DNA from: Algiphilus sp.
GTDB lineage: Bacteria > Pseudomonadota > Gammaproteobacteria > Nevskiales > Nevskiaceae
Direction of reading: 5' to 3'
NCBI RefSeq assembly: GCF_023145115.1
Contig: NZ_JAGLEJ010000040.1
Location: 62,001-126,000, forward strand
Length of the DNA stretch: 64,000 bases
Each line of letters begins with the position of its first letter. Positions within the stretch are counted from its first letter, which is position 1. This document shows, piece after piece, positions 6,880-15,565 of this stretch. The position numbers and the translations under genes were made by a program. Below the pieces are notes generated by a model. It did not search any database. It was given only the letters and a program-made list of their open reading frames with translations, and had not been told where the DNA came from.

Positions 6880-7236
6880 TCAGACCGGGGTGCGTGCCTC
6901 GCGGTAGCCGCTCACGCGGCCTTCGGCATCGCGGCGGATGCTCAGCGTGATGCGGTGCGGCCGCCAGGCGCCGTCGGCATCGGGGCGCTGGAGCTGATCG
7001 CGCACCAGCCCGTGCCGCCGCGCCAGGCGCATGAGCTCGGCAGGGAGACCGCGCGAACGGTCGGCCGGTGCGAACAGCGCTGCGTAGTCGCGCGCGCTGC
7101 CGCGCCCGCGCACGGCGGCGAGACGCCCGTCGGCATCGATGTCGACCACCGTCTCCGTCACCGTGCCGTCCGGTTGCGCCGGAACGCGCGCACCCGCGCC
7201 GTGTCCGTCGCCGGCTTCCTGCCGAGCTCTGTGCAT
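6880..7236 (-). CDS. Hypothetical protein
   Basis: Minus-strand reading of 118 residues from ATG at 7236, ending RITLSIRRDAEGRVSGYREA. The sequence has the composition of a real soluble protein: acidic and charged (TVTETVVDIDADGRLAAVRG, ARDYAALFAPADRSRG) with alternating beta strands, and none of the Arg/Pro/Ala bias of neighbouring antisense frames. I do not recognise a family. It is divergent from the DUF2256-photolyase pair with a 75-base gap. The start is uncertain because no clear Shine-Dalgarno precedes any candidate. Confidence 0.45.
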   Translation of the reverse strand: MHRARQEAGDGHGAGARVPAQPDGTVTETVVDIDADGRLAAVRGRGSARDYAALFAPADRSRGLPAELMRLARRHGLVRDQLQRPDADGAWRPHRITLSIRRDAEGRVSGYREARTPV

Positions 7237-7311
7237 CCTTGCCTGCCGCGTTGTCCAAGCCGTGCCGACCCGCGTCGTCTGCGCGCGCGGGTGGATTTCT
7301 ATGATGCGCGC

Positions 7312-7470
7312 ATGGCACGACGACCTACCAGTCGGAAAAAGTCGACACTTCCCGAGAAACCGTGCGCGGTGTGCGGACGCGCCTTCGCATGGCGCCGGAA
7401 GTGGGCGGCGGTCTGGGACGAGGTGCGCTACTGCTCCGAGCGCTGCCGGCGTCATCGCCGTGCCTGCTGA
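7312..7470 (+). CDS. DUF2256 small zinc-binding-like protein
   Basis: A 52-residue basic protein matching DUF2256 across its length: KSTLPEKPCAVCGRAF, WRRKWAAVWDEVRYCSERC. Two CxxC-like pairs (CAVC and CSERC) suggest a small zinc ribbon. Members are frequently encoded next to photolyase/cryptochrome genes of the class found here. The 3' end overlaps the photolyase GTG start by 11 bases, so the two are translationally linked. Biochemical function is unknown. Confidence 0.85.
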   Translation: MARRPTSRKKSTLPEKPCAVCGRAFAWRRKWAAVWDEVRYCSERCRRHRRAC

Positions 7471-9010
7471 GGCACCGGTACGCCGGCTGCTGGTCGTGCT
7501 CGGCGACCAGCTCGACGCCGACGCGGCACTGCTTGCGGACGCCGATCCGGCGCACGACGCGGTGTGGCTGTGCGAGGCGGCATCGGAGGCCACCCGGGTG
7601 TGGTCGCACAAGGCGCGCATCGCGCTCTTCCTCGCCGCCATGCGCCATTTCGCCGAGCGCCTGCGGGTACGAGGCTGGCGCGTGATCCACCGCGCGCTCG
7701 ACGCCCACGAGCACCCCGATCTCGCCTCCGCGCTGGCGGCCGATCTCGCCGCGCTGGCCCCGGCCGAGGTGGCCATGACCGAGGCCGGCGAGCACGACCT
7801 GCAGATTGCGCTCGCCGATGCCGCCACGCGCGCCGGCTACACGCTGCGCGTCGCGCCGGACGATCACTTCCTGTGCACGCGCGACGCTTTCGCGCAATGG
7901 CTGGACGGGCGGCGCCAGCCGCGCATGGAGCACTTCTACCGATGGATGCGCCGCGACACCGGCCTGCTCATGGACGGCGACCAGCCCGCCGGCGGGCGCT
8001 GGAACTTCGACGCCGACAACCGTGCGAGCTTCGGCCGCGAAGGGCCGGGCCGCCTGCCGGCGCCGGCGTCCTTCGCACCCGACACCACCACGAAGGCGGT
8101 GCTGGCGCTGGTCGAGGCGCGCTTCGGCGATCATCCCGGCGCGCTGGCGCACTTCGACTGGCCGGTGACGCCGGAGCAGGCCGAAGCGGCCCTCGCCGAC
8201 TTCGTCGCGCACCGCCTGCCGCGGTTCGGCCGCTATCAGGACGCCATCTGGTCCGGCGAGCCCTGGCTCTACCACGCCCGCCTGTCGGCGGCGCTCAATC
8301 TCAAGCTCATCGATCCGCGCAGGGTCTGCGCCGCCGCCGAGGCCGCCTGGCGCGACGGCCACGCCCCGATCGCCGCGGTGGAGGGATTCATCCGGCAGAT
8401 CCTCGGCTGGCGCGAGTACGTGCGCGGCCTCTACTGGGCCCGCATGCCGGCCTACCGCGATGCCAACGCCCTCGGCGCCGACCAGCCACTGCCCGCCTTC
8501 TACTGGACCGGCGACACCGGCATGGCCTGCCTGCAGGACGCCATCGGCACCACCCTGACGCACGGCTACGCGCATCACATCCAGCGCCTGATGGTCACCG
8601 GACTCTATGCGCTGCTGCTGGGCGTGACGCCGCGCGCCATTCACGAGTGGTATCTGGCGATCTACGTCGATGCGGTGGAGTGGGTCGAGCTGCCCAACGT
8701 CATCGGCATGAGCCAGTGGGCCGACGGCGGCGTCATGGCGTCGAAGCCCTACGTCGCATCCGGCAGGTATCTCCAGCGCATGTCGAACTGCTGCAGCGGT
8801 TGCCGCTACCGGCCCGACATCGCCACGGGGCCGAAGGCGTGTCCGTTCACGACGCTGTACTGGGACTTCCTCGACCGCCACGAGCAGCGCTTTGCCGGCC
8901 ACCCGCGGCTGAAGATGCAGATCAACAACCTGCGCCGCAAGCGCGAGGACGAGCGCGCCGCGATCCGCGACGCGGCCGCTGCGCACCGTCGCGACCCCGG
9001 CGCCGCCTGA
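7460..9010 (+). CDS. phrB: Iron-sulfur bacterial cryptochrome/(6-4) photolyase
   Basis: A 516-residue protein of the deoxyribodipyrimidine photolyase-related (DPRP) family, the prokaryotic FeS-BCP class with a [4Fe-4S] cluster and FAD. The N-terminal Rossmann domain begins RRLLVVLGDQLDADAALL. The C-terminal catalytic region shows IRQILGWREYVRGLYWARMP, THGYAHHIQRLMVTGLYALL and EWVELPNVIGMSQWADGG. The cysteines of NCCSGCRY and ACPFTTLYW fit cluster ligands. GTG at 7460 is chosen because the conserved N-terminus starts there; the open frame extends upstream to 7139 but is not homologous. Expected role is light-driven repair of (6-4) photoproducts, or light sensing; sequence alone does not separate these. 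Confidence 0.9.
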   Translation: MPAEAPVRRLLVVLGDQLDADAALLADADPAHDAVWLCEAASEATRVWSHKARIALFLAAMRHFAERLRVRGWRVIHRALDAHEHPDLASALAADLAALAPAEVAMTEAGEHDLQIALADAATRAGYTLRVAPDDHFLCTRDAFAQWLDGRRQPRMEHFYRWMRRDTGLLMDGDQPAGGRWNFDADNRASFGREGPGRLPAPASFAPDTTTKAVLALVEARFGDHPGALAHFDWPVTPEQAEAALADFVAHRLPRFGRYQDAIWSGEPWLYHARLSAALNLKLIDPRRVCAAAEAAWRDGHAPIAAVEGFIRQILGWREYVRGLYWARMPAYRDANALGADQPLPAFYWTGDTGMACLQDAIGTTLTHGYAHHIQRLMVTGLYALLLGVTPRAIHEWYLAIYVDAVEWVELPNVIGMSQWADGGVMASKPYVASGRYLQRMSNCCSGCRYRPDIATGPKACPFTTLYWDFLDRHEQRFAGHPRLKMQINNLRRKREDERAAIRDAAAAHRRDPGAA

Positions 9011-9016
9011 CGCGTC

Positions 9017-9904
9017 TCAGCGCAGCAGATCGCGCAGCGCGCGCTCCAGCTCGCGGTGCTCGAAGGTGAAGCCCGCCGCCTCGGTACGCTTGGGCAGCAC
9101 GCACTGCCCCTCGGTGAGCAGCTCGGCCATGTCGCCGAAGGCCGCACGCAGCACGAAGGCCGGCGTCGGCATGAAGCTGGGGCGCCGCAGCACCCGCCCC
9201 AGCGCCTGCGCGAAGGCGCGCTGGCTCACCGGGTTGGGCGCGGTGCCGTTGAACACGCCGTGTGCCTCGGGATGCTCCAGCAGGAAGGTGAACAGGCGCA
9301 CCAGGTCGTGGCGATGGATCCAGCTCCAGCACTGCCGGCCCGAGCCCATCGGCCCGCCGATGCCCAGCCGGAAGGGCGTCAGCATCTGCTGCAGGCCGCC
9401 GCCCTCGGGATGCAGCACCAGTCCGATGCGCACGATGGCGACCCGTGCGCCGGCCTCCTCGGCGCGCCGGGCCTCGGCCTCCCACGGCGCACACACATCG
9501 AGTCCGCCCTGCAGCCGGCTCGCCGGCGGATCGTCCTCGGACACCGGCTCGTCGCCGCGCACGCCGTAGTAGCCGATGGCGGATGCCGACACCAGATGCT
9601 GCACGCCGGCCTGCGCCATCCAGTCCACCAGCCGGCGCGTGGTCTCGATGCGGCTTTCGATGATGCGGCGACGACGCGCCGCGTTCCAGCGCCCGTCGCC
9701 CAGCGACTCGCCGGCGAGATTGACGGCCGCATCGACACGCCCTGCGTCCTCGGGACGGCCCACCGCCGCGACATCGGCCGGCAGCCGGTCGCGGGCGGCA
9801 TCGGGATCGCGCGACCAGACCACGACCTCGTGGCCGGCACGTTCCAGGTGGCGGCACAGCGGCACGCCGATGAAGCCGGTTCCGCCGGTGATCAGGATGC
9901 GCAT
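9017..9904 (-). CDS. TIGR01777-family NAD-dependent epimerase/SDR (SulA/YfcH-like)
   Basis: Extended short-chain dehydrogenase of 295 residues. The N-terminal GGTGFIG nucleotide-binding loop (residues 7-13), VNLAGES, the YYG active-site region in SASAIGYYG, and the C-terminal DUF1731-type tail ending FTFEHRELERALRDLL all match the YfcH group. Substrate is unknown for the family. The start at 9904 overlaps the end of the pdeM-type gene by 13 bases, so it is the last gene of the helicase-pdeM operon. Its 3' end is 6 bases from the convergent photolyase stop. Confidence 0.9.
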   Translation of the reverse strand: MRILITGGTGFIGVPLCRHLERAGHEVVVWSRDPDAARDRLPADVAAVGRPEDAGRVDAAVNLAGESLGDGRWNAARRRRIIESRIETTRRLVDWMAQAGVQHLVSASAIGYYGVRGDEPVSEDDPPASRLQGGLDVCAPWEAEARRAEEAGARVAIVRIGLVLHPEGGGLQQMLTPFRLGIGGPMGSGRQCWSWIHRHDLVRLFTFLLEHPEAHGVFNGTAPNPVSQRAFAQALGRVLRRPSFMPTPAFVLRAAFGDMAELLTEGQCVLPKRTEAAGFTFEHRELERALRDLLR

Positions 9905-10575
9905 GACGAACTCCTTGCGGAAAGATGGGGCAGAGGCTGCACGGCGCGATCCGAGACCGCGAAGACCTGGTCGCCCGCTTCCGGGGTCACCTCGGCGCCG
10001 CCGGTGAAGCTGCCGAAGGCAGGCAGCACGGCGTGGTCGCGGCGCAGCCAGAACACCGGCATGCGCAGGTTGTCGCCCATGCCGCGCAGTCGCACCACCG
10101 GATGCAGATGGCCGCAGATCGCATGGCCGGCGCCGTGCGCGCCGGGCTCGTGGGTGAAGACGAAGGGCGCCGCGACACGCTCGGAATGGCAGTCGAGGCC
10201 GAGATCCGCGGGCAGCCGGCTGCCGCGGTCGTGGTTACCCACCGCCATCTCGAAGGCGACGTCCGCGTGCGTGCGGCGCAGCGTGCGGAAGGCATCGAGC
10301 CAGGCCTCGTCGCCGCGCGCAGGCGCATGCAGGAGATCGCCGCAGACGATCAGGCGCGCCGGGCGGTAGTCGCGCAGCAGGGCGTCGATGGCGTCGCAGT
10401 CCGCCTGCGTGTGGCCGCTGGGCACGGCCACGCCCCGGCGCCGGAAGGCCTCGCCCTTGCCGAGGTGCACGTCGGCGATGGCGAGCACGCCGCCACCGGG
10501 CCAGTACAGCGCCCGCCGGCTGTCCAGCATGACCGGCTCGCCGGACACCGTGACGGGCAGCGCCGCCGCGCTCAT
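9892..10575 (-). CDS. pdeM: Ligase-associated DNA damage response endonuclease PdeM
   Basis: Calcineurin-like metallophosphoesterase of 227 residues. Metal ligands are visible in order: IADVHLGKGEAFRRRG (DxH), VCGDLLHAP (GD), VGNHDRGSR (GNHD), FTHEPG and CGHLHPVVRL (GHxH). It belongs to the TIGR04123 endonuclease subgroup found with an Lhr-type helicase, an ATP-dependent ligase and an MBL exonuclease. The ATG overlaps the helicase stop (ATGA), so it is coupled to it. The presumed role is processing DNA ends or gaps in a ligase-dependent repair pathway; that pathway is inferred from gene association. Confidence 0.92.
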   Translation of the reverse strand: MSAAALPVTVSGEPVMLDSRRALYWPGGGVLAIADVHLGKGEAFRRRGVAVPSGHTQADCDAIDALLRDYRPARLIVCGDLLHAPARGDEAWLDAFRTLRRTHADVAFEMAVGNHDRGSRLPADLGLDCHSERVAAPFVFTHEPGAHGAGHAICGHLHPVVRLRGMGDNLRMPVFWLRRDHAVLPAFGSFTGGAEVTPEAGDQVFAVSDRAVQPLPHLSARSSSCAS

Positions 10576-13022
10576 GACGCCCTGCGCACCGGCGTACGCC
10601 GGCGGTCGGCGGCGCGCGCGAGCTGCTCGGCCATGCGCGCGACGCGGGTGGCGACATCCTCGCTGGACACCCGACTGCCGATGCGCTCGGCCCACAGCGG
10701 AAAGGCCAGCGGGGTGAGCCGCGGCGTTGCGCGCACCGCCACTGCGCCGTCGGCGATGGCTACCAGCGCGGCACGGGCGCGGGGCATGTCGAGCTGCTGT
10801 TCCAGCACTTCCTCCAGCGCCTGGGCGGTGAGGAGATGGCCCGGATCGTAGCGCGACAGCACGTCGAATATCAGGCCGCTGGACGCCTGGATCTGGCGCG
10901 CGCTCTTGCCGGCGCCGGGATGGCCCTCGAACACCAGGCCGGCGACGCGCGCGATCCCGCGGAAGCGCCGCCGCGCCATCTCGGTGCCGTTGACCGCGGC
11001 CAGCGCATCGCGCATCAATTCCGCCGGATCGAGCAGCGCGCGCAGCAGGGCCTCGTCGGGCTCGGGCAGCTCGGCGGCCAGGATCTCGAAGCCGTAATCG
11101 TTGGCGGTGAGGGTCGCGGTCACCGGCATGCGCTGCGACAACCGCCAGCCCGCGACCGCCGCCAGCGCCTCGTGCGCGTGGCGGCCGGCGAAGGGGTAGA
11201 CGAACCAGTGCCGGCCCTCGCGCGAGCGCGTGTGCTCGACCAGCAGCCGCCCCGGCGCCGGCAGCGCCGACCACTGCTGCTGGATGGCGAGCAGCGGCGC
11301 GAGCGCGGCCATCTCGTCATCGCCGCGCCCGGGCGCGCCCGCCGCCAGCCGCGTCAGCAGCGCGTCCGCCAGCGTCGAGGACAGCGGCATGCGCCCGCCG
11401 GCCCAGCGCGGCACCAGCCGGCGGCTGCGGCCGCTGCGCACATAGGCGGTCATGTCGCGCACCCGTTCCAGGGTCAGCGCCCGGCCGGCGAACAGAAAGG
11501 AATCGCCCGGGCGCAGGCCGGCGATGAAGCGCTCCTCGACCTGACCCAGCGTCCCGCCGCGCGTCCACGCAACGCGCATGTGAGCGTCCGCGGTGATGGT
11601 GCCGATGGCCATGCGGTGACGGCGCGCGATGGTGGCGTCGGCGACGCGCAGCACGCCGTCCACCTCGCTCACCTTGCGGTACTGCGGATAGGCCTGCAGC
11701 GCGGCGCCGCCGCGCATGACGAAGTCGAGCACCCACTGCCACTGCGCGTCGTCGAGCGCGGCGAAGGCATGGGTGGCGCGCGCATCGGCCAGCACCTCGT
11801 CGGCGCGCACCGCCCCGGTGAGCGCCAGCGTGCAGACGTGCTGCGCCAGCACGTCCAGGCACAGCGTGAGCGGCCGGCGCGCCTCGATGCGGTCCGCGCG
11901 CAGCGCGTCGCGCGCCGCCGCGAACTCGGCCAGCTCGAGCGCGTGCGTGGGCACGCACAGGATGCGGCTGCCGCGGCCCGGGGCATGCCCGGAGCGTCCC
12001 GCGCGCTGCGCCAGCCGCGCCACCCCCTTGGGCCCGCCGATCTGGATGACCTGCTCGACCGGCGCGAAGTCGACCCCGAGGTCGAGGCTGCTGGTGGCGA
12101 CCACGCAGCGCAGCGTACCGCTGCGGATGCCGTCCTCGGCGGCCGCGCGCTCGGCGGCGTCGAGCGAGCCGTGGTGCAGCGCCGCGGGCAGAGCAGGCGC
12201 CGCCTCGCGGATGGCATCGAACCAGCGCTCGGCCTGGGCGCGGGTATTGGTGAACACCAGCGTGCTGGCCGCACCGTGGATGGCATCGATCACCGCGTCG
12301 CGCAGGCCGAGCCCCATGTGCCCGGCCCAGGGGAAGCGCTCCACCGGCTCGGGGCGCAGGGTCTCGACCGTCAGCGGCGCGGGCGCCTCGCCGGCGATGC
12401 GCTCGGGCGTGGTATCGCCCCCGCACAGCACGCGCGCAGCCTCGTCGATGTTGCCCAGGGTCGCCGACAGCCCCCACACGCGCAACCCCGGCGCCAGCCG
12501 GCGCAGGCGCGCGATCAGCAGTTCGGTCTGCACGCCGCGCTTGCTGCCCAGCAGTTCGTGCCACTCGTCGACGATCACTGCGCGCAGACCGCGCCACTGC
12601 GCGATCTGGTCGCCGTAGGACAGCAGCAGCGAGGCCGATTCGGGCGTCGTCACCAGTGCCTGCGGCAGGCGCTTGCGCAGGCGTGCGCGCTCGGCGCTGC
12701 CGGTGTCGCCGGTGCGCCGGCCCACTGTCCAGCCCATTTCCAGCGCATCGGCGGCGGCCTGCAGCTGCGCGGCCGTGTCCGCGGCCAGCGCGCGCATGGG
12801 CGTGATCCACAGCACGCGCAGCGGCTCGTCCGCGGCCTCCGCTTCGCGCAGCGGGCCGAGCCACGCCGCCAGCGTCTTGCCCTGGCCGGTGGGAGCGTGG
12901 ATCAGACCCGAGACGCCGCGCGCGTAGGCATCCCAGGCCTGCCGCTGGAAGGGCAGCACTTCCCGGCCCTCGCGTGCGAACCAGGCATCGAGCGCGCCCG
13001 GATCGAGCATCGTCTGAACCAT
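10572..13022 (-). CDS. Ligase-associated DEXH-box helicase (Lhr-core type)
   Basis: Superfamily 2 helicase of 816 residues. Motif I HAPTGQGKTLAAW (near residue 45), motif II DEWHELLGS, motif III SATLGN, and motif VI QRAGRSGHAPG are clear, followed by the winged-helix/Lhr C-terminal domains ending near residue 810. It is the short (Lhr-Core) version associated with DNA ligase and PdeM rather than the 1,500-residue Lhr. Starts at ATG 13022 (MVQTMLDPGALDAWF). It drives the operon helicase-pdeM-SDR. The ligase and exonuclease partners lie beyond the divergent rarD gene, an arrangement noted separately. Confidence 0.93.
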   Translation of the reverse strand: MVQTMLDPGALDAWFAREGREVLPFQRQAWDAYARGVSGLIHAPTGQGKTLAAWLGPLREAEAADEPLRVLWITPMRALAADTAAQLQAAADALEMGWTVGRRTGDTGSAERARLRKRLPQALVTTPESASLLLSYGDQIAQWRGLRAVIVDEWHELLGSKRGVQTELLIARLRRLAPGLRVWGLSATLGNIDEAARVLCGGDTTPERIAGEAPAPLTVETLRPEPVERFPWAGHMGLGLRDAVIDAIHGAASTLVFTNTRAQAERWFDAIREAAPALPAALHHGSLDAAERAAAEDGIRSGTLRCVVATSSLDLGVDFAPVEQVIQIGGPKGVARLAQRAGRSGHAPGRGSRILCVPTHALELAEFAAARDALRADRIEARRPLTLCLDVLAQHVCTLALTGAVRADEVLADARATHAFAALDDAQWQWVLDFVMRGGAALQAYPQYRKVSEVDGVLRVADATIARRHRMAIGTITADAHMRVAWTRGGTLGQVEERFIAGLRPGDSFLFAGRALTLERVRDMTAYVRSGRSRRLVPRWAGGRMPLSSTLADALLTRLAAGAPGRGDDEMAALAPLLAIQQQWSALPAPGRLLVEHTRSREGRHWFVYPFAGRHAHEALAAVAGWRLSQRMPVTATLTANDYGFEILAAELPEPDEALLRALLDPAELMRDALAAVNGTEMARRRFRGIARVAGLVFEGHPGAGKSARQIQASSGLIFDVLSRYDPGHLLTAQALEEVLEQQLDMPRARAALVAIADGAVAVRATPRLTPLAFPLWAERIGSRVSSEDVATRVARMAEQLARAADRRRTPVRRAS

Positions 13023-13083
13023 CCTCCTATGATGCGCGCCCCGCTTCCGTGCTCCGCCCGCCGTCCAAGCCGCGCTCCATCCC

Positions 13084-13959
13084 GTGACCGCCCTCGACCG
13101 TCATTCCGCGCTTGCCGCCGCGCTCGGCGCCTTCGGCGTCTGGGGCCTGTTCCCGGTCTACTGGAAGACGCTGACCCACATCCCGGCGCTGGAGGTGGCC
13201 TCGCACCGCCTGCTGTGGAGCTTCGCGTGCGTGCTGATCTTCCTGCTGCTGCGCGGCCACCTCGGCCGGCTGCTGGCGCTGAGCGCACGCCAGTGGGGCT
13301 GGCTGTGCGTGTCGGGCGCCGTCATCGCCGCCAACTGGGGCATCTACGTCTGGGCGGTGGCCGTCGAGCGCGTGGTCGAGGCCAGCCTGGGCTACTTCAT
13401 CTCGCCGCTGATGTCGGTGGCGCTGGGAGTGATCGTGCTCGGCGAGCGCCTCGACCGCGTGCGCTGGCTGGCGGTGGGCCTGGCCGCTGCCGGCGTCGCC
13501 TGGCTCACCTGGCACGCCGGCGGCCTGCCCTGGGTGGCGCTGTGCCTGGCGACCAGCTTCGCGCTCTACGGACTGGTGCGCAAGCGTCTCGATGTCGACG
13601 CCGTCACCGGCCTGGCGGCCGAGACCTGCCTGTGGGCGATACCGGCGGTCGCGCTGGTGACGTGGCTGAGCGTGCCGGCCGAGCGCAGCGCGGTCGACTG
13701 GCTGCTGCTCGCCGGCGGTGGCGCCGTCACCGCACTGCCGCTGGCGCTCTACGCCATCGCGGCGCGCGGCATGCCGCTGTCCAGCCTCGGCCTGCTGCAG
13801 TATCTGGCGCCCACCACCCAGCTGCTGCTCGGGGTGCTGCTCTACGGCGAACCCTTCGACGCCGCCCGCCTGGCCGGCTTCGCGCTGATCTGGTGCGGAC
13901 TGGCGCTGAACGTGTGGCGAAGCCTCCGGCCGCGTCCTGCGCCGGCGGCTGCCCGGTAG
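13084..13959 (+). CDS. rarD: RarD/EamA-family permease
   Basis: Inner-membrane protein of 291 residues with about ten hydrophobic segments and two EamA repeats. The RarD signature region WGLFPVYWKTLTHIPALEV near the N-terminus, ANWGIYVWAVAVERVVEASLGYFI, and LSSLGLLQYLAPTTQLLLGV near the C-terminus match the family. Translation probably starts at GTG 13084. Substrate is unknown; named for chloramphenicol sensitivity. It is divergent from the helicase (62-base gap) and its stop is one base from the convergent ligase stop, so it sits inside the ligase-associated repair set. Confidence 0.9.
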   Translation: MTALDRHSALAAALGAFGVWGLFPVYWKTLTHIPALEVASHRLLWSFACVLIFLLLRGHLGRLLALSARQWGWLCVSGAVIAANWGIYVWAVAVERVVEASLGYFISPLMSVALGVIVLGERLDRVRWLAVGLAAAGVAWLTWHAGGLPWVALCLATSFALYGLVRKRLDVDAVTGLAAETCLWAIPAVALVTWLSVPAERSAVDWLLLAGGGAVTALPLALYAIAARGMPLSSLGLLQYLAPTTQLLLGVLLYGEPFDAARLAGFALIWCGLALNVWRSLRPRPAPAAAR

Positions 13960-13960
13960 C

Positions 13961-15565
13961 TCAGGACGCCGACCGCACCGCTTCCAGCAGCCCGCGCAGC
14001 TCGTCCAGCGTGCCCGCCTCGGCGGCCGGTTTGTCGCGCCGCCAGCGATGGATGCGCGGGAAGCGCACGGCCAGACCGGCCTTGTGCCGGCTGCTGGGCT
14101 GAATGCCCTCGAAGGCGATCTCGAAGACCTGTTCCGGTCGCACGCTGCGCACCGGGCCGAAGCGCTCGACGGTGTGCCGGCGGATCCAGCGGTCCATCTC
14201 GGTGAGCTCGGCATCGGTCAAGCCCGAGTAGGCCTTGGCCACCGGCACCAGCGCCGCGCCGTCCCACACCGCCAGCGTGTAGTCGGTGTACAGGTTCGAG
14301 CGCCGGCCGTGGCCGGCCTGGGCGTAGACCAGCACCGCGTCGACGGTGAGCGGATCGACCTTCCACTTCCACCACACGCCGCGCCTGCGGCCCCGCGTGT
14401 AGGGCGCGTCGGCACGCTTGAGCACGAAGCCCTCGACGCCACGGCTGCGCGCTTCCGCGCGCAGCGCGGCGAGGCGCTGCCAGTCCGTTGCCGCGACCAG
14501 CGGCGACAGGCGCAGCGGCGTGGCGTCACCGCCGTGCCCGGCGATCAGGGCCTCCAGGCGGGCGCGCCGGTCGCGTGCCGGCATCGCGCGACCGTCGGCG
14601 CCATCGGCCTCGAGCAGGTCGTAGGCCAGGAACACCACCGGCGCCTCGCGCAACAGCTTCAGCCCGGGCTTCTGCTTGTTGATGCGCCGCTGGAGCGCGC
14701 CGAAGGGGCGCACGCCATCGGTCCACACCAGCAGCTCGCCGTCGAGCACGTGGCCGTCGGGCAGCGCCATGGCGGCCGCCCCGACCTCCGGAAAGCGACC
14801 GTCGAGCAGTTCCTCGCCGCGCGACCAGAGGAAGACGCGACCTTCTCGGCGGATGAGCTGGGCGCGGATGCCGTCCCACTTCCACTCCACCAGATGGTCG
14901 GCGAGCGCACCGAGCGTCGCGGGCTCGCCCTCCAGCGGCGCGGCGAGGCAGAACGGATAGGGCTGCGAGGCGATGGTGCCGGCCTCCGGCGGTGCGCGCA
15001 GCTGCGCGAGCAGGCCGGCATCGGGCTGCCAGTCCCCCATCAGGCGCTGCGCCACCAGGTTCTCGTCCTGCTCGATGGCGGCGGCCAGCGCGCGCGTGGC
15101 GAGGCCGGCGGAGACACCGACGCGCAGGCTGCCGGTGAGCAGCTTGTTGAGCAGGAAGCACTCCAGGCGCGGCAGCGCCCGCCACCATTGCGTCAGGCGC
15201 TCGGCGACCCGGGCTTCGTCGGCGTCGCGCAACGCCTTGAGCGCACCGACCCACTGGGCGAGCGGGCGCTCGCTGGGGACGGCATTGCCGTCGTCGAGCA
15301 GCAGCGCGATGGTCTCGGCGAGGTCGCCGACGTGCGCGTGGCTGCGCTCCAGCATCCAGTCCGGGATGCCGGCCGCCCCGGCGGCGATGGCGCGCAGCCG
15401 GCCGGGAGCGATCACGCGCTTGAGGCGGCGACCGGTGAGGAAGTACAGCCCCCAGGCGACGTCGGCATCGTCGGCGGCCGCGAAGTAGGCCTGCATGAGG
15501 GCGAGCTTGCGACCGGTGGCACGGGTGCCGTCGAGCGCCTCGAAGAGTTCCGCGAAGCGTCTCAC
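13961..15565 (-). CDS. ATP-dependent DNA ligase (ligase-associated repair set)
   Basis: Cisplatin-type ATP-dependent ligase of 534 residues. Residues 1-200 form the DNA-binding domain (RRFAELFEALDGTRATGRK). The adenylation domain shows motif I VEWKWDGIRAQLIR with the nucleophilic Lys, motif III VLDGELLVW, motif IV VEGFVLKRADAPYTRG and motif V GVWWKWKVDPLTVDAV. The C-terminal OB domain contains IAFEGIQPSSRHKAGLAVRFPR. It starts at GTG 15565, overlapping the exonuclease stop. It seals nicks with ATP, separately from the NAD-dependent replicative LigA. Its partners are the exonuclease upstream and, past rarD, the helicase and PdeM. Confidence 0.93.
   Translation of the reverse strand: MRRFAELFEALDGTRATGRKLALMQAYFAAADDADVAWGLYFLTGRRLKRVIAPGRLRAIAAGAAGIPDWMLERSHAHVGDLAETIALLLDDGNAVPSERPLAQWVGALKALRDADEARVAERLTQWWRALPRLECFLLNKLLTGSLRVGVSAGLATRALAAAIEQDENLVAQRLMGDWQPDAGLLAQLRAPPEAGTIASQPYPFCLAAPLEGEPATLGALADHLVEWKWDGIRAQLIRREGRVFLWSRGEELLDGRFPEVGAAAMALPDGHVLDGELLVWTDGVRPFGALQRRINKQKPGLKLLREAPVVFLAYDLLEADGADGRAMPARDRRARLEALIAGHGGDATPLRLSPLVAATDWQRLAALRAEARSRGVEGFVLKRADAPYTRGRRRGVWWKWKVDPLTVDAVLVYAQAGHGRRSNLYTDYTLAVWDGAALVPVAKAYSGLTDAELTEMDRWIRRHTVERFGPVRSVRPEQVFEIAFEGIQPSSRHKAGLAVRFPRIHRWRRDKPAAEAGTLDELRGLLEAVRSAS

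Noticed and set aside
10836..14102. 1,088-codon plus-strand open frame antisense to the helicase
   Set aside because: Antisense shadow of the GC-rich helicase gene: Arg/Ala/Gln-rich with no domains, while the minus strand has a complete DEXH helicase.
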